6,105 nucleotides of DNA from Deltaproteobacteria bacterium (GCA_003647435.1 QMMV01000136.1:1-6105), one strand, 5' to 3'. Shown: positions 1-6,018, counted from the stretch's first letter. A program made the numbers and translations. Notes: generated from the sequence alone by a model not told the origin.

Positions 1-175
1 ACGGTACAATAACATGAACTGGTTGCCAACATCAGTTAGGCTAAAGCATAGGTTTGTTGCTTAACTGTTCTTTCTTAACGCTCGCTAACGCTCTCAGACA
101 GTGAGACAGCCTATACCGGATTGTCCGTATGCGATAATATTTTCAAAAGGCTAAAATGATACTTCTTATTTTCTT
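1..175. other. Non-coding spacer downstream of dnaG
   Basis: This stretch between the left edge and the dnaG stop codon has no credible reading frame on either strand. It holds a period-10 duplication of TAACGCTC (76-83 and 86-93). It also holds a short hairpin at 113-130 (ATACCGGA, loop TTG, TCCGTAT, one bulged base) and the 16-bp motif at 149-164 that recurs inverted near the right end. No stem followed by a T-run is visible on the minus strand after dnaG, so I cannot place an intrinsic terminator. Any downstream partner of dnaG, such as rpoD, would begin outside the window. Confidence 0.6.
149..164 (-). repeat. Left copy of 16-bp dispersed inverted motif
   Basis: On the plus strand this reads GGCTAAAATGATACTT. 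Its exact reverse complement occurs at 5974-5989. The similarity extends to 19 positions with one mismatch on the ACTT side (CTT here, GTT in the other copy read in the same orientation). On the other side both copies share an A/T-rich TATTTT..AAA stretch. The motif begins 12 bp beyond the dnaG stop codon. An exact 16-mer shared by two spacers of this size is very unlikely by chance, so it is probably the end of a dispersed intergenic repeat. Confidence 0.65.
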
Positions 176-1948
176 TTAAAGCTGCGCCTTGATTTTGCCA
201 AAAGTGCGGTTTAGTTCCCGCGCTCTTTCTTGTTTTTCTGCAAGCAGTTGGTGCACTAATTCTTGGTTATTAGCTTTTTCAGCTTCCCTGATCCTTCTCA
301 ACAGCAGTCTCTGCTCTTGCTTTCTGAGTTTTGCCTCGTACTGACCTACAATCTTGAGGGCCCTTTCATAATCAGAGTGCGTCTCTTTCAAGGAAAGAGA
401 AGAAATCACGTTTCTGATTTCGGGATCCTCGGTCTGTGCAATCAGATCCGCAGCTGTCACAGGGACATTGGCATCAACTCTTTGCAGGATCATTTCGCCC
501 ACCTTTTTCAGCGCCACCGTTTCAAGGCTTGCGACTATCTTTCGAACATTGAAACTTCCCAGGATCTGCGGGGCTTGTAACATGATGGCAATAAGTGTTT
601 CTTCAAGCCTGGATCCACCTTGAGGCTTGACAGGAGAAACCCTCTTTTTTTCGCTCCCCTTTGAGTCTCTGATCTCTCGCAGGATGACAGACTCGTCAAT
701 ATTGAGTCGCTCGCTCAAATCCCGTACGTAGACCGATCTGCTTACGCCGTTTGCGAGAGACCTGAGAGGACCTTTCAATGCATCAACAATTCGTATCTTA
801 CCTTCCGGTGACAGACCATACTTATCAATTGCTGAGGCAATGAGAAACTCCATGATCCCTAAGGCCCGCTCCACACGTCGGAGAAATCCCTCGCTGCCGA
901 CTTCAAAAACATAAGAATCCGGATCTCTTCCCTCTGGCAGGATTACAATGCGGATATTTGCTTTTTCTTCCGCAAACAGCGAAAGACTGCGCTCAGCAGC
1001 CTTTATCCCCGCATTATCGGAATCGAAAACAAGGATAAATTCACGGGCATACCCTTTCAATATTCGGAGGTGTTCTTGTGTAAGCGCTGTGCCCAGAGTA
1101 GCCACCACATTTTTGATGCCGTGACAATAGAGGGACAGAAGGTCAAAGTAGCCCTCCACAATGAAGACGGAACCGGCCTTACGGCACATCTCCTTGTTCG
1201 CATGCAACCCATAAAGGATACTACGCTTGTGATAAACAGGGGTCTCAGGCGAATTGAGGTATTTTGGAAGGCTATTGTCCAAACTCCGTCCACCAAACCC
1301 CACAACTCGTTGATCGATGTCAAGAATAGGGAAGATGATCCGGTCACGAAATCGGTCGTAATATCCCCCCTTTTTAGCAATCACCAAACCGGTGGTTTCT
1401 ACATCGTCGAGCGGTACCTTTTTTGAGGAAAAGTAGCGTACAATGTTGTTCCACCCCATTGGTGCATAACCAAGCCAAAAGCGCTCGATGACCTCTGGAG
1501 TCATTCGTCGTTTGGCTAAATATTTCCTGCCTCGTTCCCCCGAAGAGGTATCTACCAGTGCTTTCCTGAAATAATCAACAGCGTCTTCATTAATCTGAAA
1601 CAGCTTCTCCCGCTGCGCAAATTTTCGCTTTTGCGCCGCAGACATATTCCGGGCGGAGATTTCGATACCATATTTCTTGGCCACAAATCGAACGGCTTCA
1701 GGAAAACTAAGATTTTGATATTGCATAACAAAGTTAAAGACATTCCCCCCCTGTCCACAACCAAAACAGTGAAATATCTGCTTTTCTGGACTTACTGTAA
1801 ACGACGGGGTTTTCTCAGCATGAAACGGGCACAATCCCAAAAAATTCTTACCTACCTTTTTTAAGACGACGTATTCAGAAATCAGATCCACGATATCGGC
1901 TGTATTTCTAACATCGGCAATCTTGTCGTCAGGGATAAATTCAGACAA
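176..1948 (-). CDS. dnaG: DNA primase DnaG
   Basis: DnaG synthesises the short RNA primers for lagging-strand and restart synthesis at the replication fork, working with the replicative helicase. The 590-residue product is full length for the family. The N-terminal zinc ribbon is intact (C40, H43, C61, C64 in CPFHAEKTPSF and HCFGCGQGG). The RNA-polymerase core includes FRDRIIFPI (200-208) and YLNSPET (230-236). The TOPRIM domain carries VEGYFD with catalytic E265, ATLGTAL (283-289), DSDNAG with metal-binding D309 and D311, and GRDPDSYV (340-347). Residues from about 445 form the less conserved helicase-binding domain, with a charged, probably coiled-coil tail. The start codon is TTG at 1948, because the conserved FIPDDKI opening begins immediately and a GAGGAG Shine-Dalgarno lies 8 nt upstream. 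A strong promoter after hisA suggests independent transcription. The usual neighbours rpsU or yqeY are absent upstream, and rpoD is not visible. Confidence 0.98.
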   Translation of the reverse strand: MSEFIPDDKIADVRNTADIVDLISEYVVLKKVGKNFLGLCPFHAEKTPSFTVSPEKQIFHCFGCGQGGNVFNFVMQYQNLSFPEAVRFVAKKYGIEISARNMSAAQKRKFAQREKLFQINEDAVDYFRKALVDTSSGERGRKYLAKRRMTPEVIERFWLGYAPMGWNNIVRYFSSKKVPLDDVETTGLVIAKKGGYYDRFRDRIIFPILDIDQRVVGFGGRSLDNSLPKYLNSPETPVYHKRSILYGLHANKEMCRKAGSVFIVEGYFDLLSLYCHGIKNVVATLGTALTQEHLRILKGYAREFILVFDSDNAGIKAAERSLSLFAEEKANIRIVILPEGRDPDSYVFEVGSEGFLRRVERALGIMEFLIASAIDKYGLSPEGKIRIVDALKGPLRSLANGVSRSVYVRDLSERLNIDESVILREIRDSKGSEKKRVSPVKPQGGSRLEETLIAIMLQAPQILGSFNVRKIVASLETVALKKVGEMILQRVDANVPVTAADLIAQTEDPEIRNVISSLSLKETHSDYERALKIVGQYEAKLRKQEQRLLLRRIREAEKANNQELVHQLLAEKQERARELNRTFGKIKAQL

Positions 1949-2170
1949 TATATATACTCCTCAATAGAGCCTGAAGCCCTCACATTTGACTGGAAGAAGA
2001 AGTTGAAAGTACCTCAATGGATCACTCAGCAGGGGCCGTTGACAATAAGTAATGATTAAATGGAAGCCTGAGAAGCCGGTTGAAGAACAAATGTGCAATC
2101 CTCAAAGAGAAAGCGCTTCTGTGTAACTAAAGGGTGTCGGCGTGCAAATTTGCCTTTCTGAAAACTTTAA
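1949..2170 (-). other. Long 5' leader of dnaG, possibly structured
   Basis: If the promoter at 2177-2205 is used, the dnaG transcript begins near 2170 and carries about 220 untranslated nucleotides. I find no leader peptide: the only ATG on this strand is followed directly by TGA. Possible structure includes an 8-bp pairing of CACATTTG (2095-2088) with CAAATGTG (1988-1981), with a flanking GAAGC/GCTTC pairing. There is also a CTCAG/CTGAG pair inside, and a perfect 10-bp palindrome GCAAATTTGC at 2144-2153. Each pairing is short enough to arise by chance in this length. I recognise no known riboswitch or 6S RNA. Confidence 0.4.
1957..1962 (-). promoter_or_regulatory. Shine-Dalgarno for dnaG TTG start
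   Basis: GAGGAG on the minus strand, followed by 8 A/T bases (TATATATA) and then TTG. It settles the dnaG start at a TTG codon, since no ATG or GTG fits the conserved N-terminus. Confidence 0.8.
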
Positions 2171-2176
2171 ACCTTG

Positions 2177-2205
2177 ATAATAACCATTGTTCCAGAATAT
2201 GTCAA
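2177..2205 (-). promoter_or_regulatory. Near-consensus sigma70 promoter for dnaG
   Basis: On the minus strand TTGACA (2205-2200) is followed by exactly 17 bp and then TATTAT (2182-2177). That is a perfect -35 box, ideal spacing and a five-of-six -10 box. A T-tract lies just upstream of the -35 and could act as a proximal UP-like element. The -35 begins 9 bp past the hisA stop codon, so the promoter sits in the hisA-dnaG gap and points at dnaG. The predicted transcription start is near 2170. Confidence 0.8.
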
Positions 2206-2214
2206 GAAAAAAAC

Positions 2215-2946
2215 TTATTCGAAACCTTCCGCAATCCTTATCGCATCTTTCAACTTAAGGCTCCCCGAGTATAGCGCTCTTCCTATTATAACGCCTGCGA
2301 CACCGAGTGGTTCCAGCAGAAGTAATTCCTTTATATCATTTATATTCGACACGCCACCAGATGCGATAACCGGAATCGAGACCGATTCGGCCAGCCTGCG
2401 AGTCTCAACGATATTCGGCCCGGTCTGCATGCCATCTTTATGAATATCGGTAAAGATAATACCAGCAACACCATATTCTTCCAGATCCTTGGCCACCTCA
2501 GTGACCCGCCGCCCGGTTATCTTGGTCCATCCCTCGACCGCGACCATGCCATCACGGGCATCAAGACTCACAATAATACTGTCCGGATAGGCCTTGCAGG
2601 CCTTCTTCACAAGCTCAGGGTTTCGAATCGCCTCCGTTCCCAGAATAACTCTGGCTACCCCGAGACCCAGGTACATAGCAATGGTTTTCATAGAACGTAT
2701 GCCACCGCCTACCTGAATCGGAATAGCCACGCCATTCAGGATACGTTTAACCGTTTCGGTATTTCGGGGACTCTTCTCAAAGGCGCCGTCTAAATCCACA
2801 ATATGGAGCAGCCGGGCCCCTTCTGTCTCCCACCTGACGGCCATGGCGCAGGGATCATCAGAAAAGACGGTTTCCGAATCCCTACGCCCCTGAAGAAGCC
2901 GTACACAGCGCCCCCCTTTGAGATCTATAGCTGGAATGACAAGCAT
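2215..2946 (-). CDS. hisA: Phosphoribosylformimino-5-aminoimidazole carboxamide ribotide isomerase HisA
   Basis: HisA is a cytoplasmic (beta/alpha)8-barrel that converts ProFAR to PRFAR by an Amadori rearrangement, just before the HisH/HisF step of histidine synthesis. The 243-residue product is the usual length. It shows the opening IPAIDLKGG with catalytic D8, and VDLDGA (50-55). It also has the phosphate-binding loop GGGIR (80-84), GTEAIRNP (103-110) and SLDARDG with the second catalytic aspartate D129. Further matches are FTDIHKDGM (165-173), ASGGVS (195-200) and IGRALYSG (221-228). The lysine after DL and the GWTKITG segment favour HisA over the homologous cyclase HisF. The ATG at 2946 matches the family start, although no Shine-Dalgarno is evident before it. 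It lies 98 bp downstream of the lipoprotein gene and probably shares its transcript. hisF does not follow. Confidence 0.97.
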   Translation of the reverse strand: MLVIPAIDLKGGRCVRLLQGRRDSETVFSDDPCAMAVRWETEGARLLHIVDLDGAFEKSPRNTETVKRILNGVAIPIQVGGGIRSMKTIAMYLGLGVARVILGTEAIRNPELVKKACKAYPDSIIVSLDARDGMVAVEGWTKITGRRVTEVAKDLEEYGVAGIIFTDIHKDGMQTGPNIVETRRLAESVSIPVIASGGVSNINDIKELLLLEPLGVAGVIIGRALYSGSLKLKDAIRIAEGFE

Positions 2947-3044
2947 CTGGTACTATTTCTAAAGTTCACTTCACTAATTGGTCCAGTGCGAAATTTACCG
3001 GCAGCTTGTGCCGCTCTAAAGGACTTTGTCAAACCTCAATTTGA

Positions 3045-3725
3045 CTACTTGGCCGATCGCGAAGCTAAGCCCGGAAAAGAGGCCATCACCTGACGCAAGC
3101 CGAATGAAACCAGTTCTTCCGCTGTCAGCCATCGCCCTCCCCTCCTCACAAACGTGCCGAACCTCAACACGTTTTCACTAAGGCTATGCTGCGTTTCATC
3201 AAACTGCCCAACCCATATCAAGCGTCCATCAGAGACACGGAGGAAATGAATATCAAAAGCAACGGAGGCTGGAGTATCTACAGACAGGGGTGTACCGACA
3301 CGCTGCCGAAAAGAGTAAATCATTCCACTGACAACACCATCTGCCTGTAGCTTCTTTCCTACTTCGACGATAAGATTACGTTCCGACAGACCAATATGTT
3401 CAGAAAGCAAGTGGGAGCGAACGCCTTCTGCGGTGCCCGGAGGAATCAGGCTGTATTTGCTTTTTGATCTGAGATAATCCCAGAGCTGCCTGGTCATATA
3501 GGCATGGGCTGTCGGTTCAATCTGTCCAACAATAAAGATGGCACCACAAATAGGACAGCGAACGCTTGTGCCAATGTTAAACCTTCCCGTAGCCATCCTA
3601 AACGGCATTACCACCACTTTATGCATATCGGCAACAGGGACAGACTCACGGGTTGAAGGGGGCAGGGAAGGAACACATCCTGCCGTGCATAGGCCGGCAA
3701 GGGCTAAGAAGAGCCATATCGACAT
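3045..3725 (-). CDS. Putative lipoprotein with CPICG motif, family not recognised
   Basis: The 226-residue product starts with a hydrophobic segment (residues 1-16) ending in CTAG followed by C17, a plausible though non-canonical lipobox with Thr at -3. This suggests a lipoprotein anchored on the periplasmic side. After a proline- and serine-rich linker comes a strand KVVVMPF (36-42), then RCPICG (C57, C60). A helix with MTRQLWDYL, LIPP (93-96), ADGVVSGMIY (128-137) and a probable beta strand DGRLIWVGQF (166-175) follow. The pattern recalls small TolB-N/CsgG/LpoB-like alpha/beta lipoprotein domains, but this is a fold guess, not a recognised family. The frame is open up to 3893. I chose ATG 3725 because it places the signal peptide first and avoids overlapping hisB. 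The ribosome-binding site there is weak. The stop is 98 bp before hisA, and the start is 46 bp after the hisB stop. Confidence 0.75.
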   Translation of the reverse strand: MSIWLFLALAGLCTAGCVPSLPPSTRESVPVADMHKVVVMPFRMATGRFNIGTSVRCPICGAIFIVGQIEPTAHAYMTRQLWDYLRSKSKYSLIPPGTAEGVRSHLLSEHIGLSERNLIVEVGKKLQADGVVSGMIYSFRQRVGTPLSVDTPASVAFDIHFLRVSDGRLIWVGQFDETQHSLSENVLRFGTFVRRGGRWLTAEELVSFGLRQVMASFPGLASRSAK

Positions 3726-3771
3726 GCGACAACGATGTACGAAACTGGAGACTACTCCGGGATATATCCGC

Positions 3772-4365
3772 TCATAACACGCCCTTGGTGGAACGAACTT
3801 CCTGAATCCTTGTATCCAGCATCGTAGCCTCATCGAGTGCTTGGCCAAAGGCTTTATATATAGCTTCAATGATATGGTGGGTATTTTCGCCATACTCGAG
3901 ATTCACATGGAGGGTGGTACCGCTCTTATCGACAAATGCCTTAAAGAATTCTTTGACCAGTTGCGCGTCAAACCGCCCGGTAAATTGTGAAAGGAAACTG
4001 ACGTGATATACTAAAAAGGGGCGTCCTGAAAAATCAATTACGACAGAGGCCAGGGCCTCGTCCATAGGGACTATGGCTGTACCATAGCGTCGCATGCCTT
4101 TTCTCTCTCCTAATGCCTTGTCAAAAGCCTCACCCAAAACCAGCCCTACATCTTCAACCGTGTGATGATAGCCTGTCTCAATATCGCCTTGTGCCCTTAG
4201 CGTAAGATCAAAAAAACCGTGAGCAGCCATCAGGGTAAGCATGTGGTCAAAAAAAGGGATCCCCGTTGAAATCGCACCTTTGCCTTTGCCTTCGATTGTC
4301 AATTCAGCGGTGATATCTGTTTCCTTGGTCTTGCGGGTAACCACAGCAGAACGCGTGCTTGACAT
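3772..4365 (-). CDS. hisB: Imidazoleglycerol-phosphate dehydratase HisB
   Basis: HisB dehydrates imidazole glycerol phosphate to imidazole acetol phosphate, using two manganese ions in a cytoplasmic oligomer. This is a monofunctional dehydratase of 197 residues with no fused histidinol-phosphatase. Visible motifs are FFDHML with H41, HHTVEDVG with H67, H68 and E71, and MDEALA (101-106). DFSGRP (111-116), NTHHIIEA with H163, H164 and E167, and the C-terminal STKGVL are also present. I chose the ATG at 4365 because GGAAG lies 5 nt before it and the next residues match the family start. An in-frame ATG at 4377 would add four residues (MEAP) but has AGG directly abutting the codon. The gene begins about 65 bp after the tRNA, shows no clear promoter of its own, and probably leads the hisB-lipoprotein-hisA transcript. 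Confidence 0.97.
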   Translation of the reverse strand: MSSTRSAVVTRKTKETDITAELTIEGKGKGAISTGIPFFDHMLTLMAAHGFFDLTLRAQGDIETGYHHTVEDVGLVLGEAFDKALGERKGMRRYGTAIVPMDEALASVVIDFSGRPFLVYHVSFLSQFTGRFDAQLVKEFFKAFVDKSGTTLHVNLEYGENTHHIIEAIYKAFGQALDEATMLDTRIQEVRSTKGVL

Positions 4366-4405
4366 TGGCGCTTCCATCCTTTTTCTTTACAAGAGTCTTT
4401 GGCAA

Positions 4406-4420
4406 ACCCCGGATCGGGGT
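4406..4420 (-). terminator. Short GC-rich hairpin between tRNA and hisB
   Basis: ACCCCG, loop ATC, CGGGGT on the minus strand, a perfect 6-bp stem beginning 11 nt beyond the tRNA 3' end. Only three T residues follow, so termination would be weak at best. It may instead act as a tRNA 3' processing or attenuation structure, or let transcription read on into hisB. Confidence 0.35.
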
Positions 4421-4431
4421 GGCTTCGCAGT

Positions 4432-4507
4432 TGGTGGAGATGAGGGGAGTCGAACCCCTGACCTGTACGTTGCGAACGTACCGCTCTCCCGCCTGAGCTA
4501 CATCCCC
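4432..4507 (-). tRNA. tRNA-Ala (anticodon CGC)
   Basis: The minus-strand sequence folds into a complete 76-nt cloverleaf. It has an acceptor stem GGGGATG/CATCTCC, D-stem GCTC/GAGC and anticodon stem GTACG/CGTAC with loop TTCGCAA. The variable loop is AGGTC, and the T-arm is AGGGG-TTCGACT-CCCCT. The CCA end is encoded, after discriminator A. The anticodon CGC (4474-4472) reads GCG alanine codons. The acceptor stem contains the G3-U70 wobble that is the identity element for alanyl-tRNA synthetase, which confirms the assignment. It stands alone, between the aminotransferase and hisB on the same strand. Confidence 0.97.
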
Positions 4508-4518
4508 ATCTTTTTTAA

Positions 4519-4546
4519 ATATTACCTCCTAAAGTAAAAAAAGCGT
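4519..4546 (-). promoter_or_regulatory. Possible tRNA-Ala promoter
   Basis: TAATAT (4524-4519, four of six matches to the -10 consensus) lies 11 bp before the mature tRNA 5' end, which suits a short 5' leader. The hexamer at a suitable distance upstream is a poor -35. An AGGAGGT sequence sits between the two. The call rests mainly on position. Confidence 0.3.
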
Positions 4547-4555
4547 AACTATTCA

Positions 4556-4671
4556 GCCACAAAGACACAAAGAGGAAATGAATATAAATTGAATAACGGA
4601 GTTTTCGCACTAATTTCAATATTCCAAGGCCATACTAAAAAATAATTCTACAGTTTTGGTGTCTTGGTGGC
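4556..4671. repeat. Diverged inverted repeat of CCACAAAGACACAAAG type
   Basis: The left arm 4556-4573 (GCCACAAAGACACAAAGA) and the right arm 4654-4671 (TTTTGGTGTCTTGGTGGC) are reverse complements at 15 of 18 positions, separated by 80 bp of A/T-rich sequence. The internal period of the GACACAAAG pattern resembles short repeats I know from intergenic regions of environmental Gram-negative genomes. It lies between the aminotransferase stop and the tRNA promoter region. With an 80-bp loop and mismatches it is a poor terminator, and it looks more like a decayed palindromic repeat. Confidence 0.55.
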
Positions 4672-4713
4672 AAGATACCTGAGTAGATACAAAAAAGCAA
4701 GGTATTTTCGCAT

Positions 4714-5838
4714 CTATTGGAAGCATTTTGCACAAAATGCCTGAATTTGATCCACAACGTAGAGTTGCTGCCGACTGGTCAATTCAGGATATATCGGCAG
4801 TGCAAGGCTGTTTTCCGCAGCGGCTTCTGCGACTGGGAAATCACCCTTTTTACCTTTCAGGTAATTGAAACACGGCTGAAGGTGCATGGGCACAGGGTAG
4901 TATATCTCTGTGCCAATACCGGCTTCATGCAGGTAGCGCTTGAGTTCGTCCCTTTTCTTTTCAATAGAAATGACAAACTGGTTGTATACGTGTCGGCCGT
5001 TCCCTTCTGCTGGGAGCCTGATAATACGGTCCAATCCATGGTCGGTGAAAAGTTCCCGATAGCGCTTCGCATTTGCCTGGCGTGCCATAGTCCACTGATC
5101 AAGATAAGGCAGCTTGACATGGATAATGGCAGCCTGCAGGGCATCGAGGCGAAAGTTCCCGCCCAGCAGTTTATGGTAGTACTTTGGATGTGAGCCGTGC
5201 ACTCGCAAGATTTTAAGTCTTTCATACAATGATTTCGAAGAAGTCGTAACCATTCCTCCATCACCAAAAGCACCCAAATTCTTGGAGGGAAAGAACGAAA
5301 AGCACCCTATATCCCCTATGGAACCTGCCCTTTGACCTTTGTATTCCGCACCTATGGCCTGCGCTGCATCCTCGATAAGGACAAGATCGTAAGCCCGTGC
5401 AATTTGTAGAATCGGTTCCATATCGCAACACTGGCCGAACAGATGCACAGGGATGATCGCTTTGGTATGCTTTGTTATCTTCTCCTCAATAAGTTGCGGA
5501 TTGATATTGTATGTATCTCGTTCTATATCTACAAAAACCGGCCTGGCACCCAGGCGGGCAATTGAGCCCGCAGTGGCAAAAAATGTGTATGGAGTGGTAA
5601 TCACCTCATCCCCCGGCCCAATCCCTGCCACCATCAATGAAATCAACAGCGCATCAGTTCCAGATGACACCCCAACTGCATACTTGCAGTTGCAATAGCC
5701 GGCAATCTCTTTTTCGAGTTGATCGACCTTTGGGCCGAGAATAAACCGCTGGCTCTCATACACCTCAGTAGTAGCTGCGAGAATCTCTTCTTTGATTCGG
5801 CTATATTGGGCTCTCAGGTCTAAAAGCGGAACATCCAT
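4714..5838 (-). CDS. DegT/DnrJ/EryC1/StrS-family sugar aminotransferase
   Basis: This is a PLP-dependent enzyme of fold type I that transfers an amino group, usually from glutamate, to a nucleotide-linked keto-sugar. Its products feed O-antigen, capsule or glycan synthesis in the cytoplasm. The 374 residues are full length. Features are the opening PLLDLRAQY, SSGTDAL (58-64) for cofactor phosphate binding, and PGDEVITTPYTFFATA (75-90). VHLFGQCCDM (131-140), EDAAQAIGA with D157 for the pyridine nitrogen, and FFPSKNLGAFGDGG with Schiff-base lysine K186 follow. NFRLDALQAA (228-237) and YYPVPMHLQP (313-322) complete the pattern. The sequence resembles WbpE-type UDP-sugar aminotransferases, but substrate cannot be fixed from sequence alone, and no sugar-pathway partner is in the window. 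The ATG at 5838 has a strong GGGAGGG 5 nt upstream. The cysteine-containing C-terminus ends in TAG. Confidence 0.93.
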   Translation of the reverse strand: MDVPLLDLRAQYSRIKEEILAATTEVYESQRFILGPKVDQLEKEIAGYCNCKYAVGVSSGTDALLISLMVAGIGPGDEVITTPYTFFATAGSIARLGARPVFVDIERDTYNINPQLIEEKITKHTKAIIPVHLFGQCCDMEPILQIARAYDLVLIEDAAQAIGAEYKGQRAGSIGDIGCFSFFPSKNLGAFGDGGMVTTSSKSLYERLKILRVHGSHPKYYHKLLGGNFRLDALQAAIIHVKLPYLDQWTMARQANAKRYRELFTDHGLDRIIRLPAEGNGRHVYNQFVISIEKKRDELKRYLHEAGIGTEIYYPVPMHLQPCFNYLKGKKGDFPVAEAAAENSLALPIYPELTSRQQLYVVDQIQAFCAKCFQ

Positions 5839-5843
5839 ATTTT

Positions 5844-5850
5844 CCCTCCC
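5844..5850 (-). promoter_or_regulatory. Strong Shine-Dalgarno for the aminotransferase
   Basis: GGGAGGG on the minus strand with 5 nt (AAAAT) before the ATG at 5838. It supports that start codon. Confidence 0.7.
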
Positions 5851-5890
5851 ATGATTTTTTTATCTGCACAATGAACTATTCAGGCCGCCA

Positions 5891-5918
5891 GGTTCACAGT
5901 TCACGGTTCAGGGTTAAT
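5891..5918. repeat. Four tandem heptads of GGTTCAC type
   Basis: GGTTCAC, AGTTCAC, GGTTCAG, GGTTAAT follow each other without gaps, decaying toward the right. The 7-bp period is clear, and the pattern resembles heptameric intergenic repeats I associate with Desulfobacterota-like genomes. No coding reading is plausible. Confidence 0.65.
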
Positions 5919-5973
5919 CGCTCTGAGACTGTCTGCCGAGCAAACGCTTGAACCTGAGCACGTATTTTTCAAC

Positions 5974-5989
5974 AAGTATCATTTTAGCC
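5974..5989 (+). repeat. Right copy of 16-bp dispersed inverted motif
   Basis: AAGTATCATTTTAGCC is the exact reverse complement of 149-164, so the two copies face each other across the whole gene block. The following CCTTTCAAAAATA parallels the A/T-rich flank of the left copy. It lies about 135 bp upstream of the aminotransferase start. Confidence 0.65.
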
Positions 5990-6018
5990 CTTTCAAAAAT
6001 ACAAATACACAGTGTTCA

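Noticed and set aside
1070..1426. Plus-strand open frame of 118 codons inside dnaG
   Set aside because: It is antisense to the conserved TOPRIM and core region of dnaG. It shows no ribosome-binding site or protein-like motif and is a shadow of the real gene.
2999..3013. CGGCA/TGCCG hairpin between the lipoprotein gene and hisA
   Set aside because: The stem is only 5 bp with no following T-run, so it is not a credible terminator.
3025..3031. TTGACA (minus strand) between the lipoprotein gene and hisA as a hisA promoter
   Set aside because: No -10-like hexamer occurs 16-18 bp downstream; the sequence there is GC-rich (ACAAGC).
3726..3893. Upstream extension of the lipoprotein frame to 3893
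   Set aside because: It would overlap hisB by about 120 bp in another frame and bury the signal peptide. The downstream ATG at 3725 gives a normal lipoprotein.
4481..4530. AGGAGGT (4530-4524) upstream of ATG GGG ATG TAG, resembling a ribosome-binding site and mini-ORF
   Set aside because: The would-be reading frame is three codons long and lies over the tRNA 5' end, so the match is likely incidental to the tRNA promoter region.
4672..4708. ATACCT/AGGTAT pairing after the aminotransferase stop as a terminator
   Set aside because: The 6-bp A/T-rich stem has a 19-nt loop and its T-run lies inside the loop, not after the stem.
4717..5193. Plus-strand open frame of 158 codons inside the aminotransferase
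   Set aside because: It is an antisense shadow of a clearly conserved gene, with no recognisable domain.
89..5932. Direct similarity CGCTCTnAGACnGT at 89-102 and 5919-5932
   Set aside because: Twelve of 14 matches between spacers of this size is within chance expectation, although both lie 40-50 bp from a copy of the 16-bp motif.
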